Shown here piece by piece: positions 18,631 through 27,433 of a DNA stretch of 64,000 nucleotides. The stretch's first letter is position 1; each line of letters opens with the position of its first letter. The stretch spans positions 1,922,001 through 1,986,000 of the forward strand of contig NZ_CP090446.1 in the NCBI RefSeq assembly GCF_021442025.1, given 5' to 3'. Origin of the DNA: Sphingobacterium sp. SRCM116780. Lineage in GTDB: Bacteria; Bacteroidota; Bacteroidia; Sphingobacteriales; Sphingobacteriaceae. A program made the position numbers and the translations under genes. The notes under the pieces are model-generated. The model was not told the origin of the DNA, ran no database searches, and saw only the letters and a program-made list of their open reading frames with translations.

Positions 18631-19263
18631 TTACCAGTATTTCTCACCTGCTGTTCCATATAGTTCCATTACCCTTTTCGTATTATTCTGCTTTTTCGCC
18701 CGAAGAATACTGACCGATATATTTTTACTGGTGAAATATCTAACCAGGCTGTGGTATTCTTTTACATTCTTGTATACCCGGTCAATAATTTCCATCCTTT
18801 CTTTATCATTAAGGGATAAGCTGCTTGAAGTGACGATCTGCTTCAATTCTTTCAGCAGTTCTGTACTCTCGTTCATAAGAGCGGAATAACCATTTCCAAT
18901 CGCCATAAGCTCATCTGCGGAAAAGTTTTTATCATTAAGCATTTTCCCGAAGTTGTTGACATACATATCGCTAACATCACCAACTAGAAGGACGGTTTGT
19001 TGCACCTTTCTGGCATCTTTAACCAGATTGTTTACAGCTTTTAATTTGTCGTAATACTCCTTACCCTGTTCGTACACTTTTTTTACTTCGTTAAAATTTT
19101 TCACCACATTGGAAACCGTGTTCGAGGTTTGCACAATTTCGTTGGCAGAATTCAAAATCCCCGAAGCCAGATTGGTAGGGTCGGTAACTACCCATTGTGC
19201 ATTTGCTTTTTGTGATAGGGCTAATGTTAGCACCATTACCACAGTAATAATGAAATTTTTCAT
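18631..19263 (-). CDS. traI: conjugative transposon protein TraI (DUF4141)
   Basis: The product has 210 residues with a signal peptide (MKNFIITVVMVLTLALSQKA, cleaved after ANA). The mature part begins QWVVTDPTNLASGILNSANE and forms long helices (NFNEVKKVYEQGKEYYDKLK), as in VirB5-like periplasmic proteins of this family. The name follows the Bacteroidetes scheme and does not mean relaxase. Position between traG and traJ agrees. Confidence 0.9.
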   Translation of the reverse strand: MKNFIITVVMVLTLALSQKANAQWVVTDPTNLASGILNSANEIVQTSNTVSNVVKNFNEVKKVYEQGKEYYDKLKAVNNLVKDARKVQQTVLLVGDVSDMYVNNFGKMLNDKNFSADELMAIGNGYSALMNESTELLKELKQIVTSSSLSLNDKERMEIIDRVYKNVKEYHSLVRYFTSKNISVSILRAKKQNNTKRVMELYGTAGEKYW

Positions 19264-19295
19264 GTTCTAAATTTTTAGGATTGTTATTAAATAGT

Positions 19296-21809
19296 TTAAT
19301 TTTCTCGTTCTCCAGAACCTTTGATTTTACGGAGCGAGATTTTCTTTATGGCAGCTTCAACATCACCCCCCATTTCATGTGCGAGATTCATGACTTCCAT
19401 TTTTTCAGATTCTTCGGTCGTATAGGCCAGATATTCCTGCCCGCTTACCTCAGTAGCATACACAGCCGAGTGCGTTCCGCCAAGACCGATCCAGACCTCT
19501 TTGTACTTCCGACTTGGATCATTATCCTGGTTTATCGAAAGAATCTGAGATTTTTCACGTTCGGTCAAACCGAGCATATTTTGGATGTCGTCGAACTTAT
19601 TCGCATACTTTCTTTGGTCAAGCAGAATCTTGCAGTCTGAATTATTGATAATACTTTCTCTCACAATCGGTGAATGAATAATGTCGTCCACTTCTTGTGT
19701 CACCACTACGGCTTCTCCAAAAAATTTTCTTACGGTCTTAAACAGATACTTAATATATTCTGCCATTCCCTCCTTGGCAATAGCCTTCCATGCCTCTTCG
19801 ATCAATATCATCTTACGAATACCCTTCAGTCTTCGCATCTTATTAATAAAGGTTTCCATGATGATAATGGTTACAACAGGAAAAAGAATTTTATGGTCTT
19901 TTATGGCATCAATTTCAAAGACAATAAACTTTTTGTTAAGCAGATCGAGTTCTTTTTCTGAGTTCAGCAAGTAGTCGTACTCTCCGCCTTTATAGTAAGG
20001 TTCCAGCACATTTAAAAAATTAGCCAGGTCAAAGTCTTTTTCGCGGACTTCCTTCTGCTGAAGTATTTTTTTGTAATCACCTTTAACATATTCATAGAAA
20101 CCATTAAAAGATGGTTGCTCAGGTGAGTTTTTAATCTGTTCAATGTATCCGCTCACTGCATTGGATAATGCTACTTCCTCACTGCGTTTGGGAGGTTCAT
20201 CATCTCGCTTCCACAGGGTTAAGATCAGCGTCTTGATACTTTCTCTCTTTTCGATATCGAAAATTCTGTCATCAGTAAAAAACGGATTGAACGCAATTGG
20301 ATTTTCCTCAGTATACGTAAAGTAGACACCGTCTTCACCCTTTGTCTTTGCATTGATCAGCTGGCACAGTCCCTGATAACTGTTTCCCGTGTCCACGAGC
20401 AGAACATGGGTTCCCTGTTCATAGTACTGTCTCACCATATGATTGGTAAAGAACGATTTACCTGAGCCTGATGGCCCGAGTATAAACTTGTTCCGGTTGG
20501 TGATAATCCCCAGGTTCATGGGTAAGTCGGAAATATCCAAATGAATAGGCTTTCCTGTAAGCCTGTCAGCCATTTTGATCCCGAATGGTGAAGGGGAATT
20601 CTGATAATTGGTTTCTTGGGTAAAGAAACATAGCGCAGGCTCGATGAATGTATAGAAACTTTCTTCTGCAGGAAAATCACCCGCATTACCGGGGATTCCC
20701 GCCCAGTACAGGGTTGCGACATCTACCGTATTGTGTCTGGGTGAACATTCCATTAAAGCCAGCGCGCTCCCCGTATCATTTTTTATCTGCTTGAGTTCAT
20801 TCCGATCATCAGACCATGCCAATACATTAAAATGTGCACGTATGGACGACAGACCAAAAGAATGTGCTTCATTCATGTACCTTTCAATCCATTCTTTATT
20901 AATTTGGTTGGATCGGCTGTACCTTGCCAGGGAATGCATATTACGGGCTGATTTCTCGAACTTGCGCAAATTTTCATCACTATTATCCAAAAACAGATAC
21001 TGATTGTAGATATGGTTACAGCTTAAAAGAAGACCAACAGGTGCAGCAAAAGACAAAAGGCAATCACTACGATCCGTTGAAAGCTTCTCATAACGGCTGT
21101 TTGCAGATACTGTTCCTGGAAGGTCATCGGTATCTGAAAGTGTATGCAAACAAATTCTATTATTGCCGATTCTGATTTCTTCTGCTCCCAAAGCGATATC
21201 CTGCATGGGTGTCTTTATATTCCTTGACAAGGTGAAATACTGCGCCAGCAATCCCTGTGTATCATCCCCTCCAACAATATCCTCTTCACTTAAGCGTTCC
21301 ATTTTTACATACCCACTGTCGTTTACGATTCTTTCAAATTGTGCAACGGCCTCCATAAAAAGAGAGATCGTTTCTTTATCTCTCATTTCTTTGGGCACAA
21401 GCATTCCTTTGCACAGCGATGAAAAATTACTTTGCATCCGCATACGGTCTTTTGTCGTTTTGGTCAGAAATAAATAACAGTAATGGTTCAAAAATGCCCT
21501 TTCATTAAAATGCTGCTGGTAGGATCTGGACAAAAAACTTTGATCCTCCTGTCCTAAATCTGCCGCATAATTTTCTTTCATAAACCAGTCCTGTTTGTGA
21601 ATAATCGTGTAATCCGGCAATGTCTTAATAGCCTTGTGCCAAGAAGAATGGATGGCTTCATATTCCGGTGATGAAACAGTAAACAGGTCAGGCAATTTTA
21701 CTTTAAAACATGCTGTGATATCCGCTTCTTTTGAAATGATGCAATTGCCTTCCACAGCTAGCAAAGGGAACTTATTTTCCAGAGTTGTTGTCTTTGATAT
21801 ATTTCTCAT
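19296..21809 (-). CDS. traG: conjugation ATPase TraG (VirB4 family)
   Basis: The product has 837 residues, the usual size of the family. The P-loop GPSGSGKS places the Walker lysine at K451 in FILGPSGSGKSFFTNHMV. The Walker B strand is KMILIEEAWKAI, and VVTQEVDDI and SIINNSDCKILLDQR are further VirB4 signatures. It powers assembly of and transfer through the mating channel at the inner membrane. No traH gene follows; traI comes next. This TraG is distinct from the coupling protein encoded at 30509. Confidence 0.95.
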   Translation of the reverse strand: MRNISKTTTLENKFPLLAVEGNCIISKEADITACFKVKLPDLFTVSSPEYEAIHSSWHKAIKTLPDYTIIHKQDWFMKENYAADLGQEDQSFLSRSYQQHFNERAFLNHYCYLFLTKTTKDRMRMQSNFSSLCKGMLVPKEMRDKETISLFMEAVAQFERIVNDSGYVKMERLSEEDIVGGDDTQGLLAQYFTLSRNIKTPMQDIALGAEEIRIGNNRICLHTLSDTDDLPGTVSANSRYEKLSTDRSDCLLSFAAPVGLLLSCNHIYNQYLFLDNSDENLRKFEKSARNMHSLARYSRSNQINKEWIERYMNEAHSFGLSSIRAHFNVLAWSDDRNELKQIKNDTGSALALMECSPRHNTVDVATLYWAGIPGNAGDFPAEESFYTFIEPALCFFTQETNYQNSPSPFGIKMADRLTGKPIHLDISDLPMNLGIITNRNKFILGPSGSGKSFFTNHMVRQYYEQGTHVLLVDTGNSYQGLCQLINAKTKGEDGVYFTYTEENPIAFNPFFTDDRIFDIEKRESIKTLILTLWKRDDEPPKRSEEVALSNAVSGYIEQIKNSPEQPSFNGFYEYVKGDYKKILQQKEVREKDFDLANFLNVLEPYYKGGEYDYLLNSEKELDLLNKKFIVFEIDAIKDHKILFPVVTIIIMETFINKMRRLKGIRKMILIEEAWKAIAKEGMAEYIKYLFKTVRKFFGEAVVVTQEVDDIIHSPIVRESIINNSDCKILLDQRKYANKFDDIQNMLGLTEREKSQILSINQDNDPSRKYKEVWIGLGGTHSAVYATEVSGQEYLAYTTEESEKMEVMNLAHEMGGDVEAAIKKISLRKIKGSGEREN

Positions 21810-21826
21810 TTTTTTAAGTTTTCGGA

Positions 21827-22459
21827 TTAGCTTAATCTTGGTTTCTTTCGTTTTAAAGGAATGGCCTGCTTATTTTTCATTGCATTGATCTGATTGTTTA
21901 TCTGACTGATATCCACAAATTTGATATGCGCAGGCAGGTTACCATTTTTGGACTTGAGAGCTTCCAGCTCATATGGAAAAGGGAGAACTTTCTTATCTGT
22001 ATCTATATAGATTCCCCATGTGCCATTATCAGAAGTGGTATAGCTGCATTTATGTATGCGGTTGAAAGGATTTTCACACAACATCAGACATGATCGCTGC
22101 TGATTCCATAGAAATGGTATACCTGCAATGTCGATAACAGGAAATCTTTCTAAATTCACATTTGAACGCTCTAATGCTATCTTTGCACCTTCAGGATCAT
22201 AAATCTCCAATGGATGGAGCCATATGTACTCGTAGCGGTTATCATCCCTTTCCAGCCAGTTGTATTCTTTGAGATTACGATTGACCTTATCAAACAGCAT
22301 CTCGTAATGGTCCTCCAATACCATCATTTCAAGGACATGGATCGTGTTGTTTTTATCTGCGGTATCGATAAGAATATCATGGAGGGAATCGACATAGAAA
22401 TAAGCTCCTGCTATCTCAATGGTCGGCAGTATTCTTTCTTCATTTACATCCGTATTCAT
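21827..22459 (-). CDS. hypothetical tra-operon protein, paralogue of 23304-24098
   Basis: The product has 210 residues, no signal peptide, and a basic C-terminus (KNKQAIPLKRKKPRLS). The N-terminal LPTIEIAGAYFYVDSLHDIL repeats the pattern LPTISICGHTFYADARNDFL of the gene at 23304-24098. A second similar unit (FPVIDIAGIPFLWNQQRSCL) lies at about residues 108-127. Its start overlaps the traF stop as ATGA, so it is translated with traF and traG. It is encoded between two essential channel genes, which suggests a transfer-related role. Function unknown. Confidence 0.7.
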   Translation of the reverse strand: MNTDVNEERILPTIEIAGAYFYVDSLHDILIDTADKNNTIHVLEMMVLEDHYEMLFDKVNRNLKEYNWLERDDNRYEYIWLHPLEIYDPEGAKIALERSNVNLERFPVIDIAGIPFLWNQQRSCLMLCENPFNRIHKCSYTTSDNGTWGIYIDTDKKVLPFPYELEALKSKNGNLPAHIKFVDISQINNQINAMKNKQAIPLKRKKPRLS

Positions 22460-22788
22460 CTTGAATTCTTATCAGGTGAGGTTAATCTAAGACAGGTTCT
22501 CACAGGTTTCCGGCAGATTATATATCGGGGATGACGCTTTCTGGCCGCAATTTTCATAAGACCATGTTCTCCATACCTGCCATTCAGCGTGAAGGTTTTC
22601 CAGATGATAAGCGAAGCTGAAGACGCGCCAATGACCAGGCATACAACCGTGTTGATGCCAATCATATAGAAGATCATGACTAAGATCAGCACGGCAAGAA
22701 GCCCTCCTGAAAAAATGAAAAGGTATTGTGCCTTCAATCCTTTGAACTCGACTGTTCTTCCTATTCCTTTATTGATATTGTACTTCAT
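22456..22788 (-). CDS. traF: conjugative transposon protein TraF (DUF4133, VirB3-like)
   Basis: The product has 110 residues. MKYNINKGIGRTVEFKGLKA opens the protein, followed by two adjacent membrane helices (YLFIFSGGLLAVLILVMIFY, TVVCLVIGASSASLIIW). A basic tail comes next. This is the pattern of TraF/DUF4133, the VirB3-like partner of the VirB4 ATPase. It lies 10 bases after traE. Confidence 0.9.
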   Translation of the reverse strand: MKYNINKGIGRTVEFKGLKAQYLFIFSGGLLAVLILVMIFYMIGINTVVCLVIGASSASLIIWKTFTLNGRYGEHGLMKIAARKRHPRYIICRKPVRTCLRLTSPDKNSR

Positions 22789-22798
22789 AGCAAGAATT

Positions 22799-23116
22799 TT
22801 ATAAGAAGAATGAGCGGAGAATGGTTGCTGCTACAATCAGGAAAATACAGGCTCCGAACCAGCTTGCTGCCGTCTTTGATGTATCCGGGTCTCCCGATGA
22901 GAACTTATTATACACTTTTACGCCTCCGATCAAACCGACGACGGCTCCAATTGCGTATATCAGTTTCGTGGCAGGCTCGAAATACGAAGTCACCATCTGT
23001 GTAGCCTCCTGAATTCCGGCCGCTCCATTTCCCTGAGCAAGTACAAGTTCAGAGGACAGAAACAGGATTGCCATGCCTAACAGAATTTTTTGTCTTTGAT
23101 TTTTCATGCTTTCCAA
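22799..23116 (-). CDS. traE: conjugative transposon protein TraE (DUF4134, VirB2-like)
   Basis: The product has 105 residues: a signal peptide ending in VLAQ, a short segment GNGAAGIQEATQMVTSYFEP, then two helices (LIYAIGAVVGLIGGVKVYNK, WFGACIFLIVAATILRSF). The arrangement is that of VirB2-type pilin-like proteins named TraE in this group. It is first of the traE-traQ transcript, directly downstream of a terminator and about 130 bases of non-coding sequence that should carry the promoter. Confidence 0.92.
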   Translation of the reverse strand: MESMKNQRQKILLGMAILFLSSELVLAQGNGAAGIQEATQMVTSYFEPATKLIYAIGAVVGLIGGVKVYNKFSSGDPDTSKTAASWFGACIFLIVAATILRSFFL

Positions 23117-23247
23117 TAATTTTTGTTTAAAATCCCCGCTCTTGCGGGCTTGGAAACAAAGGTGTTGCAGGAATCAAAGGAGATCGGGAAGAGTTGTATC
23201 AAGGGGACTATATTTGCCGTCATTGTCCTAATTGGATATACACAGCC

Positions 23248-23284
23248 AAAAAAAAACACCAAACTCATTTTGAATTTGGCGTTT
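23248..23284 (-). terminator. intrinsic terminator upstream of traE
   Basis: AAACACCAAA (23254-23263) pairs with TTTGGCGTTT (23275-23284), and on the minus strand the stem is followed by a long T run (As on the plus strand at 23248-23256). It lies 20 bases after the gene at 23304 and separates the parA-to-23304 transcript from the traE operon. Confidence 0.8.
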
Positions 23285-23303
23285 CTCTATACTGGGGATC
23301 CAA

Positions 23304-24098
23304 TCACATTTTTGGCCCCTTACCCTTTTTCTTAAAGTTGTCACTTTGAGGCAACTCAATTTTTGCTTTCACGGGACGATCGAGCTGATTTCGGGCAATC
23401 AGTTCATCGATTCCTACTTTTTGCCTCGGGATTATGCGTCCTACAAAACGAAGTTTCAAACCGAGCTCTTTTAGAAAATCTGTCTCACGAAAGCCATTTT
23501 TGCGGTTCCATCCTACCGGGTCAAGCACCCGTACAAACGGAACTTTAACAAAAACAAGGTCTTTTGGATATTCCCGTATATTGTCATAATCAAGATCCTG
23601 CAGCCGATGGGTTTTAGGATTATAGGGAAACATGTAACATTTTTTCATCGGTACATAATGGTCACGTAATTCCGAAAAGCTGATTCCCATAGTGGAAAAA
23701 TCGTCTTTTGGCCTTAAAAAATCATTTCGTGCGTCTGCGTAAAATGTATGCCCACAAATTGAGATCGTTGGCAGCTGTCCTAATTTTATCCTTCGGTGAA
23801 AAGCCTCCTGATCAACCATCACATCAAAATCATTCTTACCACTAACATCTGTGACTTTATATTTCTTGCACATTCCCTCAGGATCTAACCTGGTTAGTTG
23901 TGGAACGGAAACAGGTACATTTTTTTTCATTTCCTCATGATAGCACTCAAAATAGTAAGCGTCCGTTAAATCTTTCATCTCAAAAATTGAATGTCTATTC
24001 TTCTCATTCCCTTTTTCCCGTAATTCATTTTTATTCACATCAACAATCCACTCAAAATTGCCACACTTGTATATTGGCAGGTCTCTTTCTTTTTTCAT
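23304..24098 (-). CDS. hypothetical tra-region protein, paralogue of 21827-22459
   Basis: The product has 264 residues, soluble, strongly basic at the end (SDNFKKKGKGPKM). The central LPTISICGHTFYADARNDFL matches the opening of the 210-residue protein at 21827-22459. LTRLDPEGMCKKYKVTDVSG and VRVLDPVGWNRKNGFRETDF are repeated units within it. It is probably expressed from the parA side because a terminator follows it. Known function none. Confidence 0.7.
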   Translation of the reverse strand: MKKERDLPIYKCGNFEWIVDVNKNELREKGNEKNRHSIFEMKDLTDAYYFECYHEEMKKNVPVSVPQLTRLDPEGMCKKYKVTDVSGKNDFDVMVDQEAFHRRIKLGQLPTISICGHTFYADARNDFLRPKDDFSTMGISFSELRDHYVPMKKCYMFPYNPKTHRLQDLDYDNIREYPKDLVFVKVPFVRVLDPVGWNRKNGFRETDFLKELGLKLRFVGRIIPRQKVGIDELIARNQLDRPVKAKIELPQSDNFKKKGKGPKM

Positions 24099-24228
24099 AA
24101 AATTTTAATTTTTATCCTTCCGGGAAATGAAGGTAAAAATTGCAGTAAGGCAAGAATATTACGTGACCTAAAATGTCCTAAATAAGAATGTAAATGCCAA
24201 TATTTTCTGCAAAGAAAAAGTTCATACC

Positions 24229-24837
24229 TTACACAAAATTGTTGATATCGAAATCATCAACATCATTTTTTTGTACCATAGAAGCCCCAACACTTTTACG
24301 TTCTAAAGTTTTATCAAGAAGGATTGCTATTCTTTTGGAAGCTCCTTCTATTGAATCTTCCAATACACTGAATAATTCCGTCCCCTGTACTTTTTGAACT
24401 ACATCAATAACTAAATTTTGCTGCTCAGACTCCAGAGTATTTTGCTGGAGGAGTTTACCAACGCTCGTCAGCTCTTCAAGGGAAACACCCTGACTGAATC
24501 TGTTATCATAAGCTGGAAACTCTTCATCGTCCCACTCCCCATCAATAGTATTATCTTCAAACATATTTGAAGTTATAATATTCTTTACATCAGTTTTTGG
24601 TTCCACAATCTTGGGAATTGGTTCCATTATAGTACTCTTGTCAGCGATTTTATCTTCAAATGATCGTTGCCGTACGCTATCCACATTAGCTCTCCCCATA
24701 ATATCTGGGTTCTTTATTTGAACCAAATTTTCAGGCTCGCTCTCATTGCTTTTTACAATTTTAACCTTGTCAATCGATAGGAGAAAAATGACTACTAATA
24801 AGCAGATCACAATGACTATCTGTAATAAACTATCCAT
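24229..24837 (-). CDS. traD: conjugal transfer protein TraD-like
   Basis: The product has 202 residues. An N-terminal membrane helix (LLQIVIVICLLVVIFLL) leads into a long acidic, poorly structured cytoplasmic or periplasmic region. It ends with a helical part (SLEELTSVGKLLQQNTL, TELFSVLEDSIEGASKR). Position between the DUF3408 genes and the traE operon corresponds to TraD of Bacteroidetes elements. The sequence itself is weakly conserved, so the name rests mainly on place and layout. Confidence 0.65.
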   Translation of the reverse strand: MDSLLQIVIVICLLVVIFLLSIDKVKIVKSNESEPENLVQIKNPDIMGRANVDSVRQRSFEDKIADKSTIMEPIPKIVEPKTDVKNIITSNMFEDNTIDGEWDDEEFPAYDNRFSQGVSLEELTSVGKLLQQNTLESEQQNLVIDVVQKVQGTELFSVLEDSIEGASKRIAILLDKTLERKSVGASMVQKNDVDDFDINNFV

Positions 24838-24846
24838 GACATCTAA

Positions 24847-25143
24847 TTAAAAAAGAGGTTTACATTTAGCTTCAAATTCTGCTATAAGCATATTTTCAAA
24901 AAGATCAAAGTGGTGCGAAAGGATATTATCAAAGTAGGCATACAGCGGTATTTTGTCTTCTCCTATAACTTGGGCAATCCGCGATAGCCGCTGATGATAT
25001 TCCGGGCGCAGATAGATAATTTTACACCCACATTTATCCATTATTTTTGTCCTCAGGAACAAGCTTTCATAACTGGTTTGGCCTGACTGTATATGCTCAC
25101 TGAGCTGGATGGTCACCTGAACTCTTTTCATTTGCTTTTTCAT
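24847..25143 (-). CDS. DUF3408 protein (TraC/TraB type), copy 2
   Basis: The start at 25143 (MKKQMKRVQVTIQLSEHIQS) gives 98 residues. A longer frame would run into the preceding gene. The C-terminal part (KIIYLRPEYHQRLSRIAQVI, IPLYAYFDNILSHHFDLF) is a DUF3408 domain with a ribbon-helix-helix look. It is closely similar to the next gene upstream (KVVYIRSEYHERLLRIVQLT), so the two are a tandem duplication. They probably bind DNA or the ParA protein near oriT; that is inference. Confidence 0.8.
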   Translation of the reverse strand: MKKQMKRVQVTIQLSEHIQSGQTSYESLFLRTKIMDKCGCKIIYLRPEYHQRLSRIAQVIGEDKIPLYAYFDNILSHHFDLFENMLIAEFEAKCKPLF

Positions 25144-25162
25144 GATAATTAACTTTATATGG

Positions 25163-25564
25163 TTATAAAATTGGTTTAAACCGGTCATTGAAATATTGCG
25201 TAATATCATCGCCATACTCATTAAAATGCTGTTCAAGGATATTGTCAATATAGGAATACAGCGTAATTTTTTCCTCCCTTGTCAATTGCACAATGCGCAG
25301 TAACCGTTCATGATATTCAGACCTGATATAAACGACTTTTCCGTTACGCCCTGCCGGAAAACGGTTGACCAGAAATGTTTCTTCATAATCCATTTTTTTT
25401 GATGTACCTGCCCGAAACTTTTCCCGTGGTTTAACTTCTTTCTCCTGAAGCTGCTTTTTTGAAGAATCATCCACCAGAGGTTCTTCTCCGCTCATCACGT
25501 TCATCAGGTAATCCTCATCAACGATGGGTTTTTCAAAATCTTTACGTCCTTTATCTCTTGTCAT
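25163..25564 (-). CDS. traB: DUF3408 protein (TraB type), copy 1
   Basis: The product has 133 residues. An acidic N-terminal linker (VDEDYLMNVMSGEEPLVDD) precedes the DUF3408 domain from about residue 65 (FLVNRFPAGRNGKVVYIRSE, LYSYIDNILEQHFNEYG). It lies 10 bases after the ParA gene. This is the standard traA-traB order of Bacteroidetes conjugative elements. Confidence 0.82.
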   Translation of the reverse strand: MTRDKGRKDFEKPIVDEDYLMNVMSGEEPLVDDSSKKQLQEKEVKPREKFRAGTSKKMDYEETFLVNRFPAGRNGKVVYIRSEYHERLLRIVQLTREEKITLYSYIDNILEQHFNEYGDDITQYFNDRFKPIL

Positions 25565-25574
25565 TTTCCTGATA

Positions 25575-26351
25575 TTACAAATGAATAATTCTCAAAAACT
25601 CTGATATAAAATTGTCTAATCGCGTCGCCTTCAATAACTGCGGTTCAGCTGGCAAAAGGCTTGAGCGAAACACATAATTGAGGGTATCGTCCGTTTCTTT
25701 TCGAAATCGTTTACTATCCATAATACTGGCTTTCATGATGGACAAGTCCAGTTCACGGATGACCTCACCATATGCCTGATAAAGACCTGTTTTTTCTCGG
25801 CCATCGACCTGATTCCAGAATAGCCATAAAGCCTGATTCTGGTTTTCATCGACCGAAGAAGGATGCTGCAGAAATGCTTTACTGAACGCAAGTGTACTTT
25901 CCACAACCAAACGGTCAGCAGTTATAGGAGAAAAAATAAAATCCATTGACTTGAGGGCACTTAATACCCCTTTTGTATTCGCTGTTCCAGGAAGGTCAAA
26001 GAAAATAATATCCGGCTCAACCGCTAACTGGTTCACATGCTCCAAAGCTTTGTGTAAAGCATCCTCCGCTTTGCACTTAACAATCGGGTATGCTTTTTTA
26101 TTGATGCTCTGATATTGTTTCATCGCTGCTTTTTTATGAAAATCGCTCTCCATGATATTCTTCTTATCGCGATCCCTCATATTGGTCAAACTATGCTGCG
26201 GAAAATCACAATCCATAACCAGAATGTTGTACCCTAAACGGTAATGAAGGACACTTGCAAGCAATGTGGTAATTGTTGATTTTCCTACTCCGCCTTTTTG
26301 GGTGTAGATACTGACCTTTAAAGTTTGCTTTCTTGTTTCCATTGTTTCCAT
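25575..26351 (-). CDS. traA: ParA-family ATPase (TraA)
   Basis: The product has 258 residues. The deviant Walker A motif KGGVGKST is at residues 19-26. VMDCDFPQHSLTNMR carries the A' segment and IIFFDLPGTANTKG the Walker B. The family drives DNA partition or positioning; in conjugative elements this gene heads the minus-strand transfer operon. Its upstream region contains the oriT candidate and divergent mobA, so both mobilisation sides start from one control region. Confidence 0.9.
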   Translation of the reverse strand: METMETRKQTLKVSIYTQKGGVGKSTITTLLASVLHYRLGYNILVMDCDFPQHSLTNMRDRDKKNIMESDFHKKAAMKQYQSINKKAYPIVKCKAEDALHKALEHVNQLAVEPDIIFFDLPGTANTKGVLSALKSMDFIFSPITADRLVVESTLAFSKAFLQHPSSVDENQNQALWLFWNQVDGREKTGLYQAYGEVIRELDLSIMKASIMDSKRFRKETDDTLNYVFRSSLLPAEPQLLKATRLDNFISEFLRIIHL

Positions 26352-26406
26352 ATTCTTTATTGTTTTACTTTTTAAGTGTGCAAGTATATTTACCTACAAC
26401 TATTCT

Positions 26407-26536
26407 ACCTGTTTGCTAGATGTACAGTTATTCATATTCATCACTGTGAAGGAGTGTACACAACTATGAAAGCAACAAGTTATTCTGTCAATAATTTAAT
26501 TTCATGTACAGACTTTTACCTATATAACCTGTTTGC
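26407..26536. repeat. repeated ACCTGTTTGC elements upstream of the ParA gene
   Basis: ACCTGTTTGC occurs at 26407-26416 and again at 26527-26536, exactly 120 bases apart. A looser inverted form (GCAAGCTTACAGGT) is near 26622. The region 26352-26780 holds no gene. The repeats could be parS-like or operator sites for the ParA/DUF3408 proteins, but two copies are weak support. Confidence 0.35.
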
Positions 26537-26778
26537 AGTTTTACCGCTTTTACACTTTTATGCTTTTATATTTTTAAAACCCAATGTTTTTATTGCTTAC
26601 GAATTGATAGTTTCCACAAATTGCAAGCTTACAGGTTTACCAATCGTAATGCTTTGATATAAAGAAAACAAGGAATATGGGAGGTTATGGCTAACATGGA
26701 AATGCTAGCCTATTTTGTCCGGCATTTGCCAAATACCTTTTAAACTAATATCTATTTTTAGCGTTCTTTTATTTCCGT

Positions 26779-26886
26779 TCCCGTGAACGGAGCAAGTTGT
26801 GTTTAGAGTGCCTCAAAACTCGTTTTGTGCCCCAAAACTACTTGCTCCTGCCGAGGGCCAGGTGCATCCTCCGAAGTCGGATGCAC
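26779..26886. other. candidate oriT between traA and mobA
   Basis: Three nested or adjacent inverted repeats lie in a gene-free stretch. GGAGCAAGT (26789-26797) pairs with ACTTGCTCC (26840-26848); between them CAAAAC-TC-GTTTTG (26814-26827) forms a hairpin. GTGCATCC (26862-26869) pairs with GGATGCAC (26879-26886). GTTCCCGTGAAC also lies just left. Such structure 120 bases before mobA/mobB is the usual oriT layout of these elements. The nick position is not visible. Confidence 0.6.
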
Positions 26887-27004
26887 TATTTTATTTTCTT
26901 CTTACTATTTGTATTCTTTTCGGTTATAAATGGCCGAATTAGGAACATGAAGGTCAGAGCTCCTACTGTTGCTCTAAAAGCATCTATGTTTTGCGGAAAA
27001 AGGT

Positions 27005-27433
27005 ATGAAAGCGGTACGTAAAGGCGGGAGAAATCCCAAACTAAACAGGGCGGTTCACCGTTATGTTTTTCGTTTAACAGATCAGGAAAACAGTAAGTTT
27101 CTTTCATTATTTGAAGAATCAGGATTGGATACAAAGGCAAAATTTATAGTTTCTGTACTATTTAACAGGCAGATAAGATCCATTAAAATAGATGCCGGAG
27201 CTGCAGAATACACAACAAAATTGTCCCAGTTCTTCTCTCAATTCAGAGCGATTGGGGTGAATTACAACCAGGTAGTAAAGGTTCTTCATACAAATTTCAG
27301 TGATAAAAAGACAATCCTTTACATTGGGAAACTTGAAAAACAAACCATTGAATTAGCTGGTCTGTGCAAGGAAATATTGATTCTTTCTCAACATTTTGAA
27401 AAGGAATATCTTCTTAAAAAGGAAAATTTATGA
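27005..27433 (+). CDS. mobA: relaxosome accessory protein MobA (MobC-like)
   Basis: The product has 142 residues, basic N-terminus (MKAVRKGGRNPKLNRAVHRY) and the pattern of MobC/MobA ribbon-helix-helix auxiliary proteins (YVFRLTDQENSKFLSLFEES, FRAIGVNYNQVVKVLHTNF). It probably binds oriT and guides the relaxase. It overlaps mobB by 4 bases (ATGA). The naming follows Bacteroidetes elements, where MobB is the relaxase. Confidence 0.85.
   Translation: MKAVRKGGRNPKLNRAVHRYVFRLTDQENSKFLSLFEESGLDTKAKFIVSVLFNRQIRSIKIDAGAAEYTTKLSQFFSQFRAIGVNYNQVVKVLHTNFSDKKTILYIGKLEKQTIELAGLCKEILILSQHFEKEYLLKKENL

Noticed and set aside
25144..25248. 35-residue extension of the second DUF3408 gene
   Set aside because: It overlaps the first DUF3408 gene; a shorter start avoids this.
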